From NCBI RefSeq assembly GCF_964355755.1, contig NC_092679.1:188001-248000 (forward strand): a DNA stretch of 60,000 nt. Reading direction: 5' to 3'. Under the pieces are notes generated by a model that made no database searches, was not told the origin of the DNA, and worked only from the letters and a program-made list of their open reading frames with translations. Both the position numbers and the translations under genes were made by a program. Shown here one piece after another: positions 10,001 through 23,700 of this stretch. Origin of the DNA: Antedon mediterranea (Eukaryota; Echinodermata; Crinoidea; Comatulida; Antedonidae). Numbering within the stretch: the first letter of the stretch is position 1; each line of letters begins with the position of its first letter.

Positions 10001-11600
10001 TTTGAATGTCCGTCTTTGGAAATAAAGGGAACTTTGCAAATCTACAAACGCCGCCTAAGGACAGCTTATGATACATTTTTATGCGTTTGAAAGTGAATAA
10101 ATTACCCCCAAATGGTTTGTGATAATAATCCCTGGGGGAATTTGTCTAACACGGGCTGAATGAACGCCTATCATAGCTACCCACAACCGAATATGTTAAC
10201 CATCTGTAGGAATGGGAGTTGTCCATCTTAAAGGCGACTGTCGATGCGAGTGCTTCCTGCCAAATGTCGGGATTAATTTCCCTTTGGCCAGGGCTTAGTC
10301 CTGAGAGAGACGGCCAGCGACATTCGATCGTCGTCCTTCATTCTTTATCATGTTTTAGAATACAACGTTAAATTGGCAATTATAATTCACAAATCATGAA
10401 CCGACCTAGATTTACTAAGTCTCATAATTCTGTAAAGCATTTCGTATTATTTTCTTTATAATGTTAACACCAATATTTTACTATATTGTTTTCAATACTA
10501 ACTAACTACTGTATTTTGTTACAAGAGTATGGTAATCAATAAGATAGCTTCCTTCCTAATACTTACTTAAATGTACGTAATTTGTGCTTACTCTACGTAT
10601 TATTCCGCATCCCTCCGTCTCCTTTAAATATTCAAATTCCACCCATTTTTAAAAGTTAATACTTTTTTTCATTTTCTCGATATAATTGCGCTTTTCATGT
10701 TAGTATATTATAACCTCTTAAATATCGTTTATCTACAAAGTTGAATGTTTCTCTTTCTCAGTGCAATGAGTGTGTTTCTTGTTACAACCGTTTTATAATT
10801 GTTATGTTATTTAAGTTTGTTTCTTGTTATGTTATTTAAGTTCATATCTTAAGTGTAATAAATTAAGATTGCTTACTAAGAATACTTTCGTTTGTGTTTT
10901 TTTTTTTGTAAAGTAGCCTATAGTTTTAGAATTTCTATAAATAATATAAGGAATGTAACAGTTGCTGCTTTCCTCTTTAAATATACGATGATCGATTTAT
11001 CTTCGAAAGACTTTTTTTCCTCTGCCAGGAGCAAATACAGGCCAACAACAATCTGAACAAAATTGTACTATAACTATCTGTATTATAATAATAAAACATA
11101 CGGAAATTGTTGCTTTCAAAATAGGATTTCTTTAAGCAAAAGATTCGGACTTTAAACAACGTTGCAATAAGCTTGCTTATTTATCATCTTAATTTCATTA
11201 TCTTGTGATTAATTTTGTTGTGATTCCTTATACGTATACCGCCCTCGTAGATGAGGAAGCGAGGGATAACCAGTACATAACTATATTGTTCATTATCTGC
11301 ATATCTGATTATATAATTGGTTGATTGGCAACCTATACATTGGAATAGTAATGTCTTTTCCAGTAATTTGGATTAGAATCATACAGATATTAACGTGATG
11401 TCCATGTTCAAACTTTACTACACTTTATTCAAGAATACGGTAGTGAAAACCGTTACATTATTCAATGTACAAAAGTATTTACAAACTCGATATAGATGCC
11501 AATATGAAGAGACCGAACAATGATAAGCAATAAAACTATCTAATCATTTAGACATTTTTCATCAGAGTAATTATACCGTATTGCTTGAAGTTATGTCAAC
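10001..11600. other. intergenic DNA, no gene recognised
   Basis: The part from 10100 to 10350 is somewhat GC-richer but holds no frame or RNA I recognise. The rest is AT-rich. Confidence 0.45.
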
Positions 11601-11890
11601 ACCATGGAGCCACCAGGGTCAGCCATAATACCATGGAGCAACCAGGGTCAGCCATAATACCATGGAGCCACCAGGGTTAGCCATAATACCATGGAGCCAC
11701 CAGGGTCAGCCATAATACCATGGAGCCACCAGGGTCAGCCATAATACCATGGAGCCATCAGGGTCAGCCATAATACCATGGAGCCACCAGGGTCAGCCAT
11801 AATACCATGGAGCCACCAGGGTCAGCCACAATACCATGGAGCCACCAGGATCAGCCATAATACCATGGAGCCACCAGGGTCAGCCATAAT
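11601..11890. repeat. minisatellite, 29-bp unit, 10 copies
   Basis: ACCATGGAGCCACCAGGG with TCAGCCATAAT recurs every 29 bp from 11601 to 11862. Copies differ by one or two bases. The unit is much GC-richer than the flanks and contains the palindrome CCATGG. Confidence 0.97.
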
Positions 11891-13740
11891 ATCGTATTTT
11901 TTTTCCATAAATTGAGTTGTTTCTATTGAAAATTTGAGAGTAAAACAATTTTATTAATATTTATTGTATTATTAGAATTCTTTCTGCGTTTATAAATTAA
12001 GGAGGTCAATCTTATCCAGCCATAGAAAGAAAACGATGTCGTGTAGAAACTTTTACTACAAGTATTTAAATGTATGAAGGTATAAAACGTGTATATGCTA
12101 ACAGCATTTTGTAAGAACGACTTCTATGGTATAAACATACCAACGGCTATCACCCTTACGGCGGCTTCAGCATTTCATACTCAAGTCTCCATGACAACGC
12201 CTCAAGTATGCCCGAAACAACGTATCTAACAAAACTCAGTTTTTATTCTTTTATTTAATCACATTTTGCAAAATAGTTTAGCAAGTGCCAATCAAATTAA
12301 TACATACTGTAATGTTTAGATTGTTAAACTTTGTTCTTAAAAGTGAGAGATTGTATGGAATATCAATTTCAATCGCCATTATAGAATGTAGGACTGTCTC
12401 TCAGAAATCAACCTTTTATAACTGGCAACACAACCTAAACTTGCTTAGTTTCTTCTTCTCCAAAGAATTCCTAGTTTTTAGTCGATGAAAAACGAAATTT
12501 ACATTAAAATAACGTTTATCCCCCGATTCATCAAAGTATCTTGAAATCTTTTTTAAAGAGATAAACATTTAATAGTTTTACTGACAGATTTTGAAACATT
12601 AAACGCGTTTTTCAAGTTGTTGCTTTCATTGTATTTCAAAAATTTGTCAAACTTGGTGCTAATTAGTTAGGAAGAAACACTAATTATCTGTGGTCCTTCG
12701 ATCTGTACATTTATATACGGCCTGGAATTAACATGATGAAACTACACGAAATGTAGGCCTACCATGGGCCTTAAATTTTTAGGCCTATGTCTTCTTCCTG
12801 GGTGAAGAAGTGTTCCACTCATCTTAGAAACAGGGCCTACTTTATGAGGCTATTTTGCGTTTATGTGTAAATGTTTATTTTATAAATAAAAATAATCAGT
12901 AAATATATTACAACCACAAAACAAAAGATGAAATAATATTTTACTGCTTGATGATCAATAGAATGGCAGGTCTTAAAAACAAGTAGAAATCTGGGATGTG
13001 TAACGCTCGTAATTTATTTACAACTTACATAAAGCCTTCAAAATGTTCAATTAAAAACGCTCAAATTATTTCGCATAACTTCACAGATTCGTTACAACTC
13101 TAGTAGTATTGAACAGTATGTTTCAAGTCTGTATTAAATCAATGGATATTACTGTGTTATTCAAAATATGCGATGAAAGCCAAATAAATAAAGTTTATCC
13201 TCCTAGGAGATAAAGAGAAAAAAAGCATCAACGTGAAGCATAAATATATAAATGCATCAATCACTTGAAGGCTTTCAGCATTATGTCATCGTCAATGCTT
13301 AAATTTATTACGAAACTTTTCTAATCAAATGTTTCTATTAAAATTTAAATCTACAATCGTCACTATAGAACAATGCATTAATCCAAGAGGGTTGTGTTGC
13401 TTTGGGTGTACCATATTATACAAATGATTTTAATTGAATAACTTTAATTGCGCAAATATTTTTTTTTTATTTCCTAGGCCAGTTATTTAAAAAAAATGTA
13501 TAAAGATAGAGTGTTTTAACCATATATATATATTGTTTTGAATTCATCACAAAATATCAAAGTCGGTGGTTCATTTATTAAGATACTCGTTGGTCTATTT
13601 GATTCTTTGTCTTTACTTTCAATCTTCTTCTGATTGTTACGCCTCACAATCAATAGCGATATAACATCTTAACTCACAAAGAGTGGACGGTAATTACTTT
13701 TATTATTGTTTCTATTTATTCTTGTAAATAGTTATTGAAA
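11891..13740. other. intergenic DNA, no feature recognised
   Basis: No coding exon, repeat array or RNA found. Two TAGGCCTA palindromes lie near 12753 and 12780. Confidence 0.45.
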
Positions 13741-13746
13741 TTGATT

Positions 13747-13822
13747 TTGACCATGCAAATAAATGAACGAACAAACAAACGAATTGACCATGCAAATAAA
13801 TGAACGAACAAACAAACGAATG
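13747..13822. repeat. tandem duplication, 37-bp unit, two copies
   Basis: TTGACCATGCAAATAAATGA followed by ACGAACAAACAAACGAA occurs twice back to back, apparently without differences. Confidence 0.92.
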
Positions 13823-14869
13823 ACATGGTTGTGAGAATCGGTTTAGGTTCAAATCAGGAGAATGTTCACTCGCGCAGATAACTGTCCGTCAACGAATGCT
13901 ACGGAAACATACCAATCTTTGCAATGCTCGACCATTTCTAATATTCGGATAATTATGATACAAATATTAGTCATCAAACGCTCACATATCTACGTTGGTT
14001 TCTGTAAATGAATTAATATGTGGATATAATATACGCCCAAGGCGTCTGTGAAAAAAATGTTTTTGAGACAGATTTCCTTGTGTAATTATTCAAATTTATA
14101 TATTTTTACATGATTGTGTATTCTGAGTTGAAATGGTGTTTTTGATTACAATCAGTGGTTCTGAATCCCTGCTGACTATCCGTAAACAGACAGTTTGTTT
14201 GTGGTCAAGAAACGGGGTGATTGACCACTAACAGCGACGTATCTGCTATCAAATCTAAATTACTTTTGCATTATTCAAATGCACGATTTTATAGAATTAC
14301 TTTTCGCTTATTAAAATTTGCGAGTATAATTGACATTTTGAAAGATAAAACACTACAACAGATGAGATAAAAACATAACAATGTTTTAAATGATTGCGCA
14401 CCGGATCAGTTAATCATTTTGATGTGCTGAAAATGAAATGAAAAATGAGAAATGTGTAAGAAAAAGAGAGAATAAAGTTTTAAAAAAATCACGGTATGAA
14501 ATAGTTTTAACCGTGTACATTATTAAAATTATCCTTTTCTATATGTATAGGCCTATATCACCAAAACTAAATACAATCTTATTTCTTTCAATAGAATACT
14601 TCAATAAAAATCTTTTCTTTAAAAAAAAGTAGGAAAACCTGGGAAAGTATAAAATATATAACTCGTTCACAAAAAAACAAAGCTCAGTTCTGCCAGAGTT
14701 TATGATATTAAAAATATAGGTTCATACATTTACCAAAAATCATGCAAATTGCAATTTCGAATAAAAATTAACAGGTAAGACATTTTTATTTTCTTTGTTG
14801 GGTGTTTTCCATATCTTATCATTGATACAGTCATGTTTATGAGTGGCAGTGTGTCCAGGTAAATACGAC

Positions 14870-15007
14870 TAAACGTCTGTCTACACTATCAAACTAGTTT
14901 GACAAAAAAGTGTGATGTGCCCAAATAATATATGTGATATGAAATCATCATGTCCATATGGGCACATCACTTCTTTTGTCACATCAAGTTTGTGTAGACA
15001 GAGCTTT
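14870..15007. mobile_element. MITE, CTGTCTACACTATCAAAC family, copy 1
   Basis: The left terminus GTCTGTCTACACTATCAAAC is mirrored by GTGTAGACAGAGCTTTT on the right. An inner arm (GTGATGTGCCCA near 14911 and GGGCACATCAC near 14960) makes it a near-complete foldback. Related copies are at 40374 and 55856. TA-rich ends suggest a Tc1/mariner-type MITE, without proof. Confidence 0.82.
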
Positions 15008-16974
15008 TGTCTTATAATAGTAGGGAATTGAACGTTATTCGTTTGTTGTGACAGACACCTGCCGCAGACCATTATAACAGGTGAAATACCATCCGGGATA
15101 TCCTCATACATACCAGGTAGGCCAATTAATTGTTTCTTCGTGTGTTCATTGGTGGAGCATTGTAATACAAAGAACTGCAAGGTAAAATATTGTACGGTAG
15201 GTAGGGTGAATGATTGCTGTTGTTTATTCAAGTCGATGTGTTATGATAATTTAGTGAACTGCACGTCAGGTGTTCCAGGTAAGTCCATTTAATTAGAAGT
15301 TTTTCTCCAAATTTACTTTTATCGTCTAGGTTGGATCATGGAGGTATCTAATTTTATACCTCTATGGTTGGATTAATAAAGATTAGCAAACATTATGTAA
15401 CCAGCCGACGCGTATTTGACCACACGACTCTTTGACACGCTTATCCCGATGGCCTATTTCTAATGTTTGTATTTGAATTTTGATGCGTCTATTTAACAGT
15501 TATGCTGAATGGAATGTTTTTTTTATGGACTTAAGCTTCGCAAATAAATCATAGCATTGTTATTAATTTAAAATGGTGTATTTGTAACCACACTACAATA
15601 TGAAACACATTTGTATCAATCTTCACGCTCTGTCAAACATGATGATCTATTCGAAAGAGCTCATCGCTAATGGACGGATTTTCAAGGTGAAACAATAGAG
15701 GAATCAGAAGACATGTTCAATTTATTCGTCATACTTCTCGGCACAGATTTATACCAACAAAATGACAGTACTCAGCGAACCGTGACCAAGAAACTGGTGC
15801 AATCTAATAACCAATATCTAACACTTATTTTTATGTTATTAATAAACGATGGTGTTCTCTATAGGACGTCTATACTTAATCTTAATCTTTCTAACAATTA
15901 TGATAATATTTTGCTTTGTTGGTGTATCATTTATATTATTAAAATTGTTCATGGTTAGTCTTATATTTATTTATTTATATTATTATTATTATTATTTAAT
16001 AATGATTTATGAATAGTAGGCCTACTGTTCGAAATAAATTCGAAACATATAAATTTAAAAGAAATATTAATTGCGGCCATGAGAGACAAGTTACATAAAA
16101 TATATTAATTAATAAAACCTGATTATAAAAAAAATTTATAATAGATGAAATTAATATACATCATTTAGTTAGATAATATTCATATAATATATATGATATA
16201 TATATATATATTTGAAATAGAATTTTGAAAAAATTGTCTACGAATTTAAAACTTTTTAAAACGTTCTTTTTTTCTGAATTTGATGATTGGGCTAAAGTAT
16301 AATTAATAGATTATTCAACAATCTTAGGTGAGGCCTATAGTCGAGTGAATAATAAATAACACATCGACTGTATACAAATAATATTATTAAATATTGTAGA
16401 ACAGAAAATCATAATTTGTTTTATCAAATGTATTGTTTGATGGTTTATTAAGGCAAATGGATTATTTTACGACCATAAGAAATAGGCCATATTGCCACCG
16501 TCCAGCCAGCTCATAAAAATGTCTTAGAAAACAAATGGATGACGGCTTAATGAACAATAATGATATACATTGAAAAGAATATTCAAGTAGCTTCTAGCAA
16601 CAAGACAGGTGTTATCACACAAAATTGAAATCCGCATTTATACAGCTTTCTTTAAATATCTAATATCAAAACTGTGTTAAAACAAATATCTGAACCATTC
16701 ATCATTAGACAAGTTTTAGGGATATTATAGAGGGCGGTTTTTTAAAAACCATAATAGAGTTCGTGACTTTGGGAGTTGACATAGTTCTTCCGATGGTTTT
16801 AAAACTCTGATTGTAATTTAGTAAGTTTAATACGCAAATTGAGTTATGTTTGTCAACAGGTAATTGTAACTAATTCTATAATGTTTTTCTCCCTTTTATC
16901 TTGATTCATTGGTTATCTTTTTTGTTTGATCTTACTACTATTGTCAACCGTCTGCCAGATAAATTCCCAATATG
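15008..16974. other. intergenic DNA upstream of the bHLH-PAS gene
   Basis: AT-rich with a short (TA)n run near 16190-16212 and ATT-trinucleotide runs near 15975. No exon or promoter motif that I can support. Confidence 0.45.
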
Positions 16975-17194
16975 GACACCACACTTACTGTATATTTCAG
17001 TAAGACATTGTGAGTCTTCGCTTGCTACTGACACTACACTTACTGTATATTTCAGTAAGACATTGTGAGTCTTCGCTTGCTACTGACACCACACTTACTG
17101 TATATTTCAGTAAGACATTGTGAGTCTTCGCTTGCTATGGACACCACACTTACTGTATATTTCAGTAAGACATTGTGAGTCTTCGCTTGCATTG
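16975..17194. repeat. minisatellite, 55-bp unit, four copies with internal hairpin
   Basis: GACACCACACTTACTGTATA recurs at 16975, 17030, 17085 and 17140. Each unit contains an inverted pair CTTACTG / CAGTAAG separated by TATATTT. The array lies 0.5 kb before the predicted first exon of the bHLH-PAS gene. Confidence 0.96.
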
Positions 17195-17707
17195 AATGTT
17201 TTAGTAAACAAAATTGATTAAAAAAAACATACGTTGAGAATCCTTCAATGTCTCAGCAGTTAAATAACATTTTTTTTAAATATCTGAGGTTTAATATTAA
17301 TTTCTAAGGGCCTATGGCCTATCGAAACAGATAAAACATCGACAAATTTGTTAGTGATTCCGAAGCTATGGATTTTGATAGGGTATTAACTTAAGTTTAA
17401 GACCAGAACTTATTCATGTTTCCATATATTGTAACGTATATATATACTGTAATACATATAAAAGAATCAAATTAATAATAAATTACATTTTCTCTGAGGT
17501 CCGTTAGAATTTCCTTATTATAGAGGCCTACGTAAAAATACAACTCGCCATTATACACGTGACTCAACCCCCAAAGTCTGAGAGTATAATTTGTTGCACT
17601 CTCCTTAATGTTAAGTTTCATACTAAATGTAGGCCTAGTATAATTGCAATCATATAAGAATATTATCAAAGAATGTCCATGTGTTGTTGAAATAGCAATG
17701 TAGAATT

Positions 17708-17769
17708 ATGAATGTTCCGCCGCCGAGACACTGGCCAGAACAAACAGCGCTGGAATCTACGACGTTTTT
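17708..17769 (+). CDS. predicted first coding exon of the bHLH-PAS gene
   Basis: ATG opens [20 protein letters not shown], a GC-richer stretch in AT-rich surroundings, and runs into a strong donor GTGAGT at 17770. It ends with two bases of a codon (phase 2). The bHLH exon at 38963 supplies exactly one base, giving a Leu codon and the run L-V-V-A-Q-R-K-E-K. Phase fit, donor quality and composition support it. No homology proves it, and other upstream or alternative first exons may exist. Confidence 0.5.
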
Positions 17770-20700
17770 GTGAGTAACTTTTGATTTTATATATAATATC
17801 TTAATTTGAAAAATTATAATAAAGTTAATTTAAAAGTAATATGAAATTCTGTTTTATTTCGTCGAATATTCTACTCATTACAAATTGTATTGGAGTAATC
17901 ATAAATTTCGAATGATAATTTATCTTTTATTAGTGTCTACTGTGTAGTAATTACAGAATACACAGTTATAACTTATAACATTCTACATTTTTAAACTATA
18001 TGCAATATCATAGATAATTTAATTCCAAATCATAATCATTTTTGATAAAAAATCTGTTATTCACCGCTAAATTGAAAGAAATAAATATTTATATAAATAA
18101 AACCATTTAATGATAAAGACACATATTCCAAACGAACGGTCACCATGACTAATGGGAGAGGGGTTATTTTTTCATGGAAGTCACTAAAATGCTCTTTATA
18201 TCAACTTAGATACTGGGCATAAGATTTAGATTTAATTTGATTATTCATATTCATATAAAGATTGTGTATTTACAATATTATATTACTATTCCGAAAAGAA
18301 ATATTGTTGTTTATCGTGGGCTTGTCCCACTTTTATTGTCATATATACCATGGAGGTATTTTTTACCTTCAAGTATATGCTGATATGTATAGTATTATTA
18401 ATACATACAATACTTCTTATTATTCTTTATAGTAACATCTTTCACATGGTAGGCCTATTCATTGGATTAAATACATTTATGTACTTTATATACATATTAA
18501 CAATTTTAAAAATAAACCACCTTTTCTCCATTTAAATGTTTTAGAAACTTATTAAAATTATAAAATGGCAAGACAAGATAAGGGGAAAAAAGTGATTAAA
18601 ATTGTTGCATCTAATGTTGATACTTTTGTTTTCAAGTATTGTCTTGAAAGAGTTGATATCAACACGTTCTTATCACTTATAATGACACATCAATCTGCTA
18701 ATATGAGAAACAATTGACGGAGATCTCATTCGTAATATCATAATAAATAGGGGTACGGTACCCCATAACCCGCCATTGATCGCAATAATATACTTTTGTG
18801 TATCGAAATATTTAGTCACCCGGTTTAAAACTTTACTAAAATTGAATGGTGGTTTAATTGTTTATTATTATTTAATGTCCGGTAATTAAAAAGTAAACTT
18901 TATTATATTTCTTTATATAATTAATAAAACACAAAAAAACGTACATTTGGAGAAGGCATTCGTTAAAAAAAAATTACGAAAGCCTAAATGAAAACATTAT
19001 AGCCTAAGTGAACACATTTCTATAAAACAAAATAGAATCTATAAAACTATAACATGTACCATTTTGGACCTACGTAATTGTTAAGTTGTCATTGGTTAAA
19101 ACGCTTGCGTTGCGTTTACGTCCTTGCGTTACGTTCTAGTGGGAACCAAGCTTAATACGGGCCTATTTTTACACAAGTTGTTTTTTAATAACTATAATTC
19201 ACAGTTTTTCATAAAAAATTGATGGTTTAGAATCAAATTAACATATTATTACAAAATTTACATTTAAAATGCTGAAACGATAAAGTGTCTGACTTTTTCT
19301 GATTACTAATTTAATAAAACAAAACTTTGAAGAGTTGTTTCTTAATGTTTTATGACTCAGTAATGTATTTAATGTATATAACGTTTGTATATTCTAAAGA
19401 TAATAAATATCAATTTATAGCTTTACCTAGCTCTAATACATTAATTTGTTGATGCATTTATTTGTGTCATTTACACCCGTTAAGTTATTCATTCATTCCA
19501 CTATATGTAGTCATGACACTTATCATTGCTTTAATCCATTACTTAATTTATAGTATATTTATTCAGTATATCAGGAATGTTTAAGAATGTTATAACAAAA
19601 TATGAATTTGTGATCGAATTAACCAACCTACAGATAACTAGGCCCTTATAATTATAAATTAACCCGAAAACAAGGTATCAGTAGACACCGTAATTAATAG
19701 CTATTATTAAGTTTCGTCACGTAGCATTAAGTAATGCTGATTATATTTATTGTCGATTAATTCATTTAATTGCAACAAATAATGTATGATTACATTTACG
19801 TATGTATATCATCGATTCATTTATTGATCATAAAAAGACCCATTACTTATTCCTATTGGTCATATATCATCTATTATTGTGAATGTTACGTCAAAACGCG
19901 CTAATTAACTTTATATATTAGACAAAGCATGTGAAATTAGTTGAATATTTTTTAAATATGTTGAGAATAAATTAGAATAATAAGATGTCATAAAAGTAGC
20001 GAAATTGATGGTAATGAGTAAATCGCGATTCATCCCTACAGCAGAAAACACGTTTCATCAAACTTCAACAAATATTGAGCGAATGCTATTTATTAAACAA
20101 AGGCAATTGAATCATTACGATATCAACGTTCAAAATAACATCACATAGCCTAGCAAAACTCGGAAATTTACACACTAACAAAACGCCCGTGTTGACGCGT
20201 GAAACTCCGGAGTTTTTCAGGCGATGTGAAAGAGGTATTACACTCTTTCGGCACCGGTATAATTCGAACTTTAAAAAAAACAATTTGAGGTCATGACCTC
20301 ACTGCGCGAAAACCGACTATCAAACACAAAGCTTTCAAAAAGAACAAATTACGTTTTCATTCTATCGATAAAGGTCCGATGATGCTAAAACTAACTTGCT
20401 TTAACAAAAAACAATACGGGTTAAAAACGGGATAGATTGGCTATCACGGAAGAGTAAAAATGTAACTCTTCCCTGGCATGATGAATGGTAGGCCTACATA
20501 ATGCGGTAAGAAGCAGGTACCTTAATGGTGTTCACTCCTCCACACCTATCAATAATTTCCAAACCTGGCAATAATTACATGAATTTCAATGTCCAAAATG
20601 TATTCATGTAAGGGAATACAAAGAGACGTATAGCAATAACTAAGTTCAACTGTATGATGACTTGAGTTGATTGTGATACTTTTGGTTTTGTTCGCATCGC

Positions 20701-23700
20701 CCTCCGATCAACCCGGCCTGGTTTGCGTTGAACCTGTTTGACGACAGAATCGCAGTCACCGTCACGCTATCCATCTTCCAATTCATTGTATTATGTACCT
20801 TCTAATAATCAGGGAAGACAACAAAATTATATGTTGACTAAAGAAGAGAGAATGACAATTTTCCCATGCATTGATTTTCAGTTTAACTTTATTGCGTGTA
20901 TCCAATCTTTTGACCACACATCATTATAATACATTAGTTTTTTTAGGTAAAACGTAGGCCGCAAACATTCTACTCACCACTCTCAAACTTTTTTAAAGAA
21001 GTACAATGTATGTTCATCGGTCGTAATAAGTATATAACCTGTACGTTCATTTCTCTCTCATGTTTCGGCAAGACTACCATTTACATCATTTTTCTATTTC
21101 TTTCCAAGTGTTGATTCCTTATATCATATCCTTCAGTTCGTGGGCTATGGTGGTGTGTGTTACATGCGTGTTTGAAAGTAACAGCTGACGTACCTTGATG
21201 AGTTTGATAAAAGTACAACGTGATACACGTTTGGTAATTTATGAGATTAAAATAAAATATTGGGGTAACGATGAAGAGCGTCACATAGAAATAGAAAAAA
21301 AATGAACAGATTTTGACCTAATTTATCATGACCTTGTGAAAAAAGAAGAGGTTAGACCATAAAGTAAATCAAAATTGTAAAAATGACGAAGAAAAATAAA
21401 TAAGAATTGATTAATAGGTATCTCTCAACTGGACATCAACTGGACATCCACGCAATGGTTCTAAACCAAAATGACGTAGGAACTTCCATTAAAGTCCGTG
21501 GTATTACAGTACCAAGAATATTGACTTAATTATAAAGCGTGAAAAACATGCCGTATTAGAGTGCGGACCACTTAATTATTGAATGTGTACCATTAATTAA
21601 TACATGGTGTTTCGCTTTCCTACTCGGATTTAAAACATTTTCCGACCTGTACGTCCGGAGAGACAAAAACCACATAACACGTACATTTTGGCATCAACAT
21701 CTTAACCACAGTCACCACGTCACCATAATAGCCTAAATGGTCAAGTTAGCTGCGCGCAATACTTTGGTACATGATACATGTCTTGTTTTCCTACTAGGCC
21801 TACAATTTTTTTTTTTCGACGTGTGCGGAGAGACAAAAACCACAGAACAAAACAACAAAACAGTTCATTTGTAGGGCCTACACGACGTCACCATAAAGGG
21901 CTAATAGTCAAGTTAGCTGCGCGTGTAATACTTTCGAAAAATACTTTTATCAGATTCAAAGTTTAACTTTTTTACATAGATATTGTTTTGTTTCACCTTT
22001 GGCATCAAGAAATTGGCTGTTATTGATTTTTTTCATTTTCTGAAAACTAAATTACTTTTTGTAAACTTGTAACATTTAGATAGCAGAATATAGACATTAA
22101 TCTCTAAGAGGCACTGAAAGAAAAGCATAGATACAGAGTAGGCCTTCTATCATTTTAAAATGGATATTTTATGTTGTTTTATTTCGTTTACACCCACCTA
22201 CATTTATTTCATAGTAAATTGAAGAAGAACTCATAAAAGTTATTTTGCATATGGTTCTTATTTCATTTATTACCTAGTGATTGTCAACATTGATTACTGC
22301 AAAATGATAGCATTCATGTCATTAGTGTTTGGTAGAATGATAACTGACAGATGACAAGTTGAATTAGTGTACATTATGTATCTAAGATATTTCGCAAAGC
22401 TACGCTCCTGGGTGTGAGGAAATAAAAACGAAATGAAACGCATCATAAAGTAATGCACAGGCTTTTGATGTCCAATTAACGTGGAATAAATTTCGGGTGT
22501 AATCCTTTATTCAGAATAACTAGCCGATGTCTGTCGATCGCCTCAGCGTTGAGCTTACGTTCTTATAATGAACATTTAAATTCAAAGTAAAAAAATATGT
22601 ATAATATACAGTGCAGTGTTTTCCGAAAGCTTGACATTGTTCATATCATTTTGATTTAGCTTTGTGACCAACTATTAGTTACTTAGAACATTGTCCGATT
22701 ATTGTTTGTTTTGTTGGGTTTTTTTGGGTTTTTTTTTTGCAGTAATTTAATTATTTCAATTAGGGAGGCCTACTAGATTATTATAGTTTTAATTATGTAG
22801 GCCTATATCAATAAATATATCAGTGTATATATATATATAGCAATTCTTTCTTTTTTTATGCATTTATATTACAAACAATATAAAAAATTAATAATTAAAG
22901 AATTTAACGCCCCGAAATTAAATTAAATAAAGTGACTAAAGTCGGTCACGTCGTCACAATGTCACGCTAGAAATTGAATATTTGATCGGTAGTATAGAAG
23001 ACTATGAATGGTGACTGGACTATTATTCATTTATAGTGTTGACATCTGGCTACACTAAGCATCATTAAAGTTTAAATAAAAGATGAGAAATCTCATTCAA
23101 TTTTAAATATTTAGATAGAAACCTGCATAGAATACATGTTCAGCAAAATCAATTAAATACAACGAGGTCTGCGTATTCAATTCAATAACTTCCATCTTTG
23201 CTGTACATCATCTGGAACCAAATATATTGTAAAATGATTTATCAATAACAAACCAATTTTACTATGTAAATAGTGCAATTTGAATGATACTTTTAAAAAC
23301 TGACTTAATGGAAAGATGAATGATAAAACTTTATGGCTAACAACTTATATATTTTAGTTTGGTCCGAGCATAGCTGAAATGAAACACTGAAATAACGAGT
23401 GTGTAAAAATAAAAGAAATCTGAAAGATTAATATACATGTCAATCCAGTGTCATCATCCATATACAATCTCACTCACCACATAGATCTGTGTATTCATTT
23501 GCTTAAAAAATAAGGGATAAATAAGAGATAATACTTAAAGATAAATTTGAATGTATGTGATACGAAAGTAAGACACAAAAAAGCAAAACATCGTTTGCTA
23601 CCAAAATGTGAATTTCCTGTTAAGACCTCCTCAACACGTTGCTTGCCTCGTTTCATACCAATGGCTGTTTAATAATTGTACTCTTAGATTGATGTTGAAA

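Noticed and set aside
10100-10350. Small nuclear RNA gene in a GC-richer stretch
   Set aside because: Compared from memory with U1-U5 and found no convincing motif or Sm site arrangement.
20738-20929. 63-codon frame [20 protein letters not shown]
   Set aside because: Looks coding-like, but starts at TTG, has a stop three codons upstream, no good acceptor or donor, and no phase fit with the bHLH-PAS exons.
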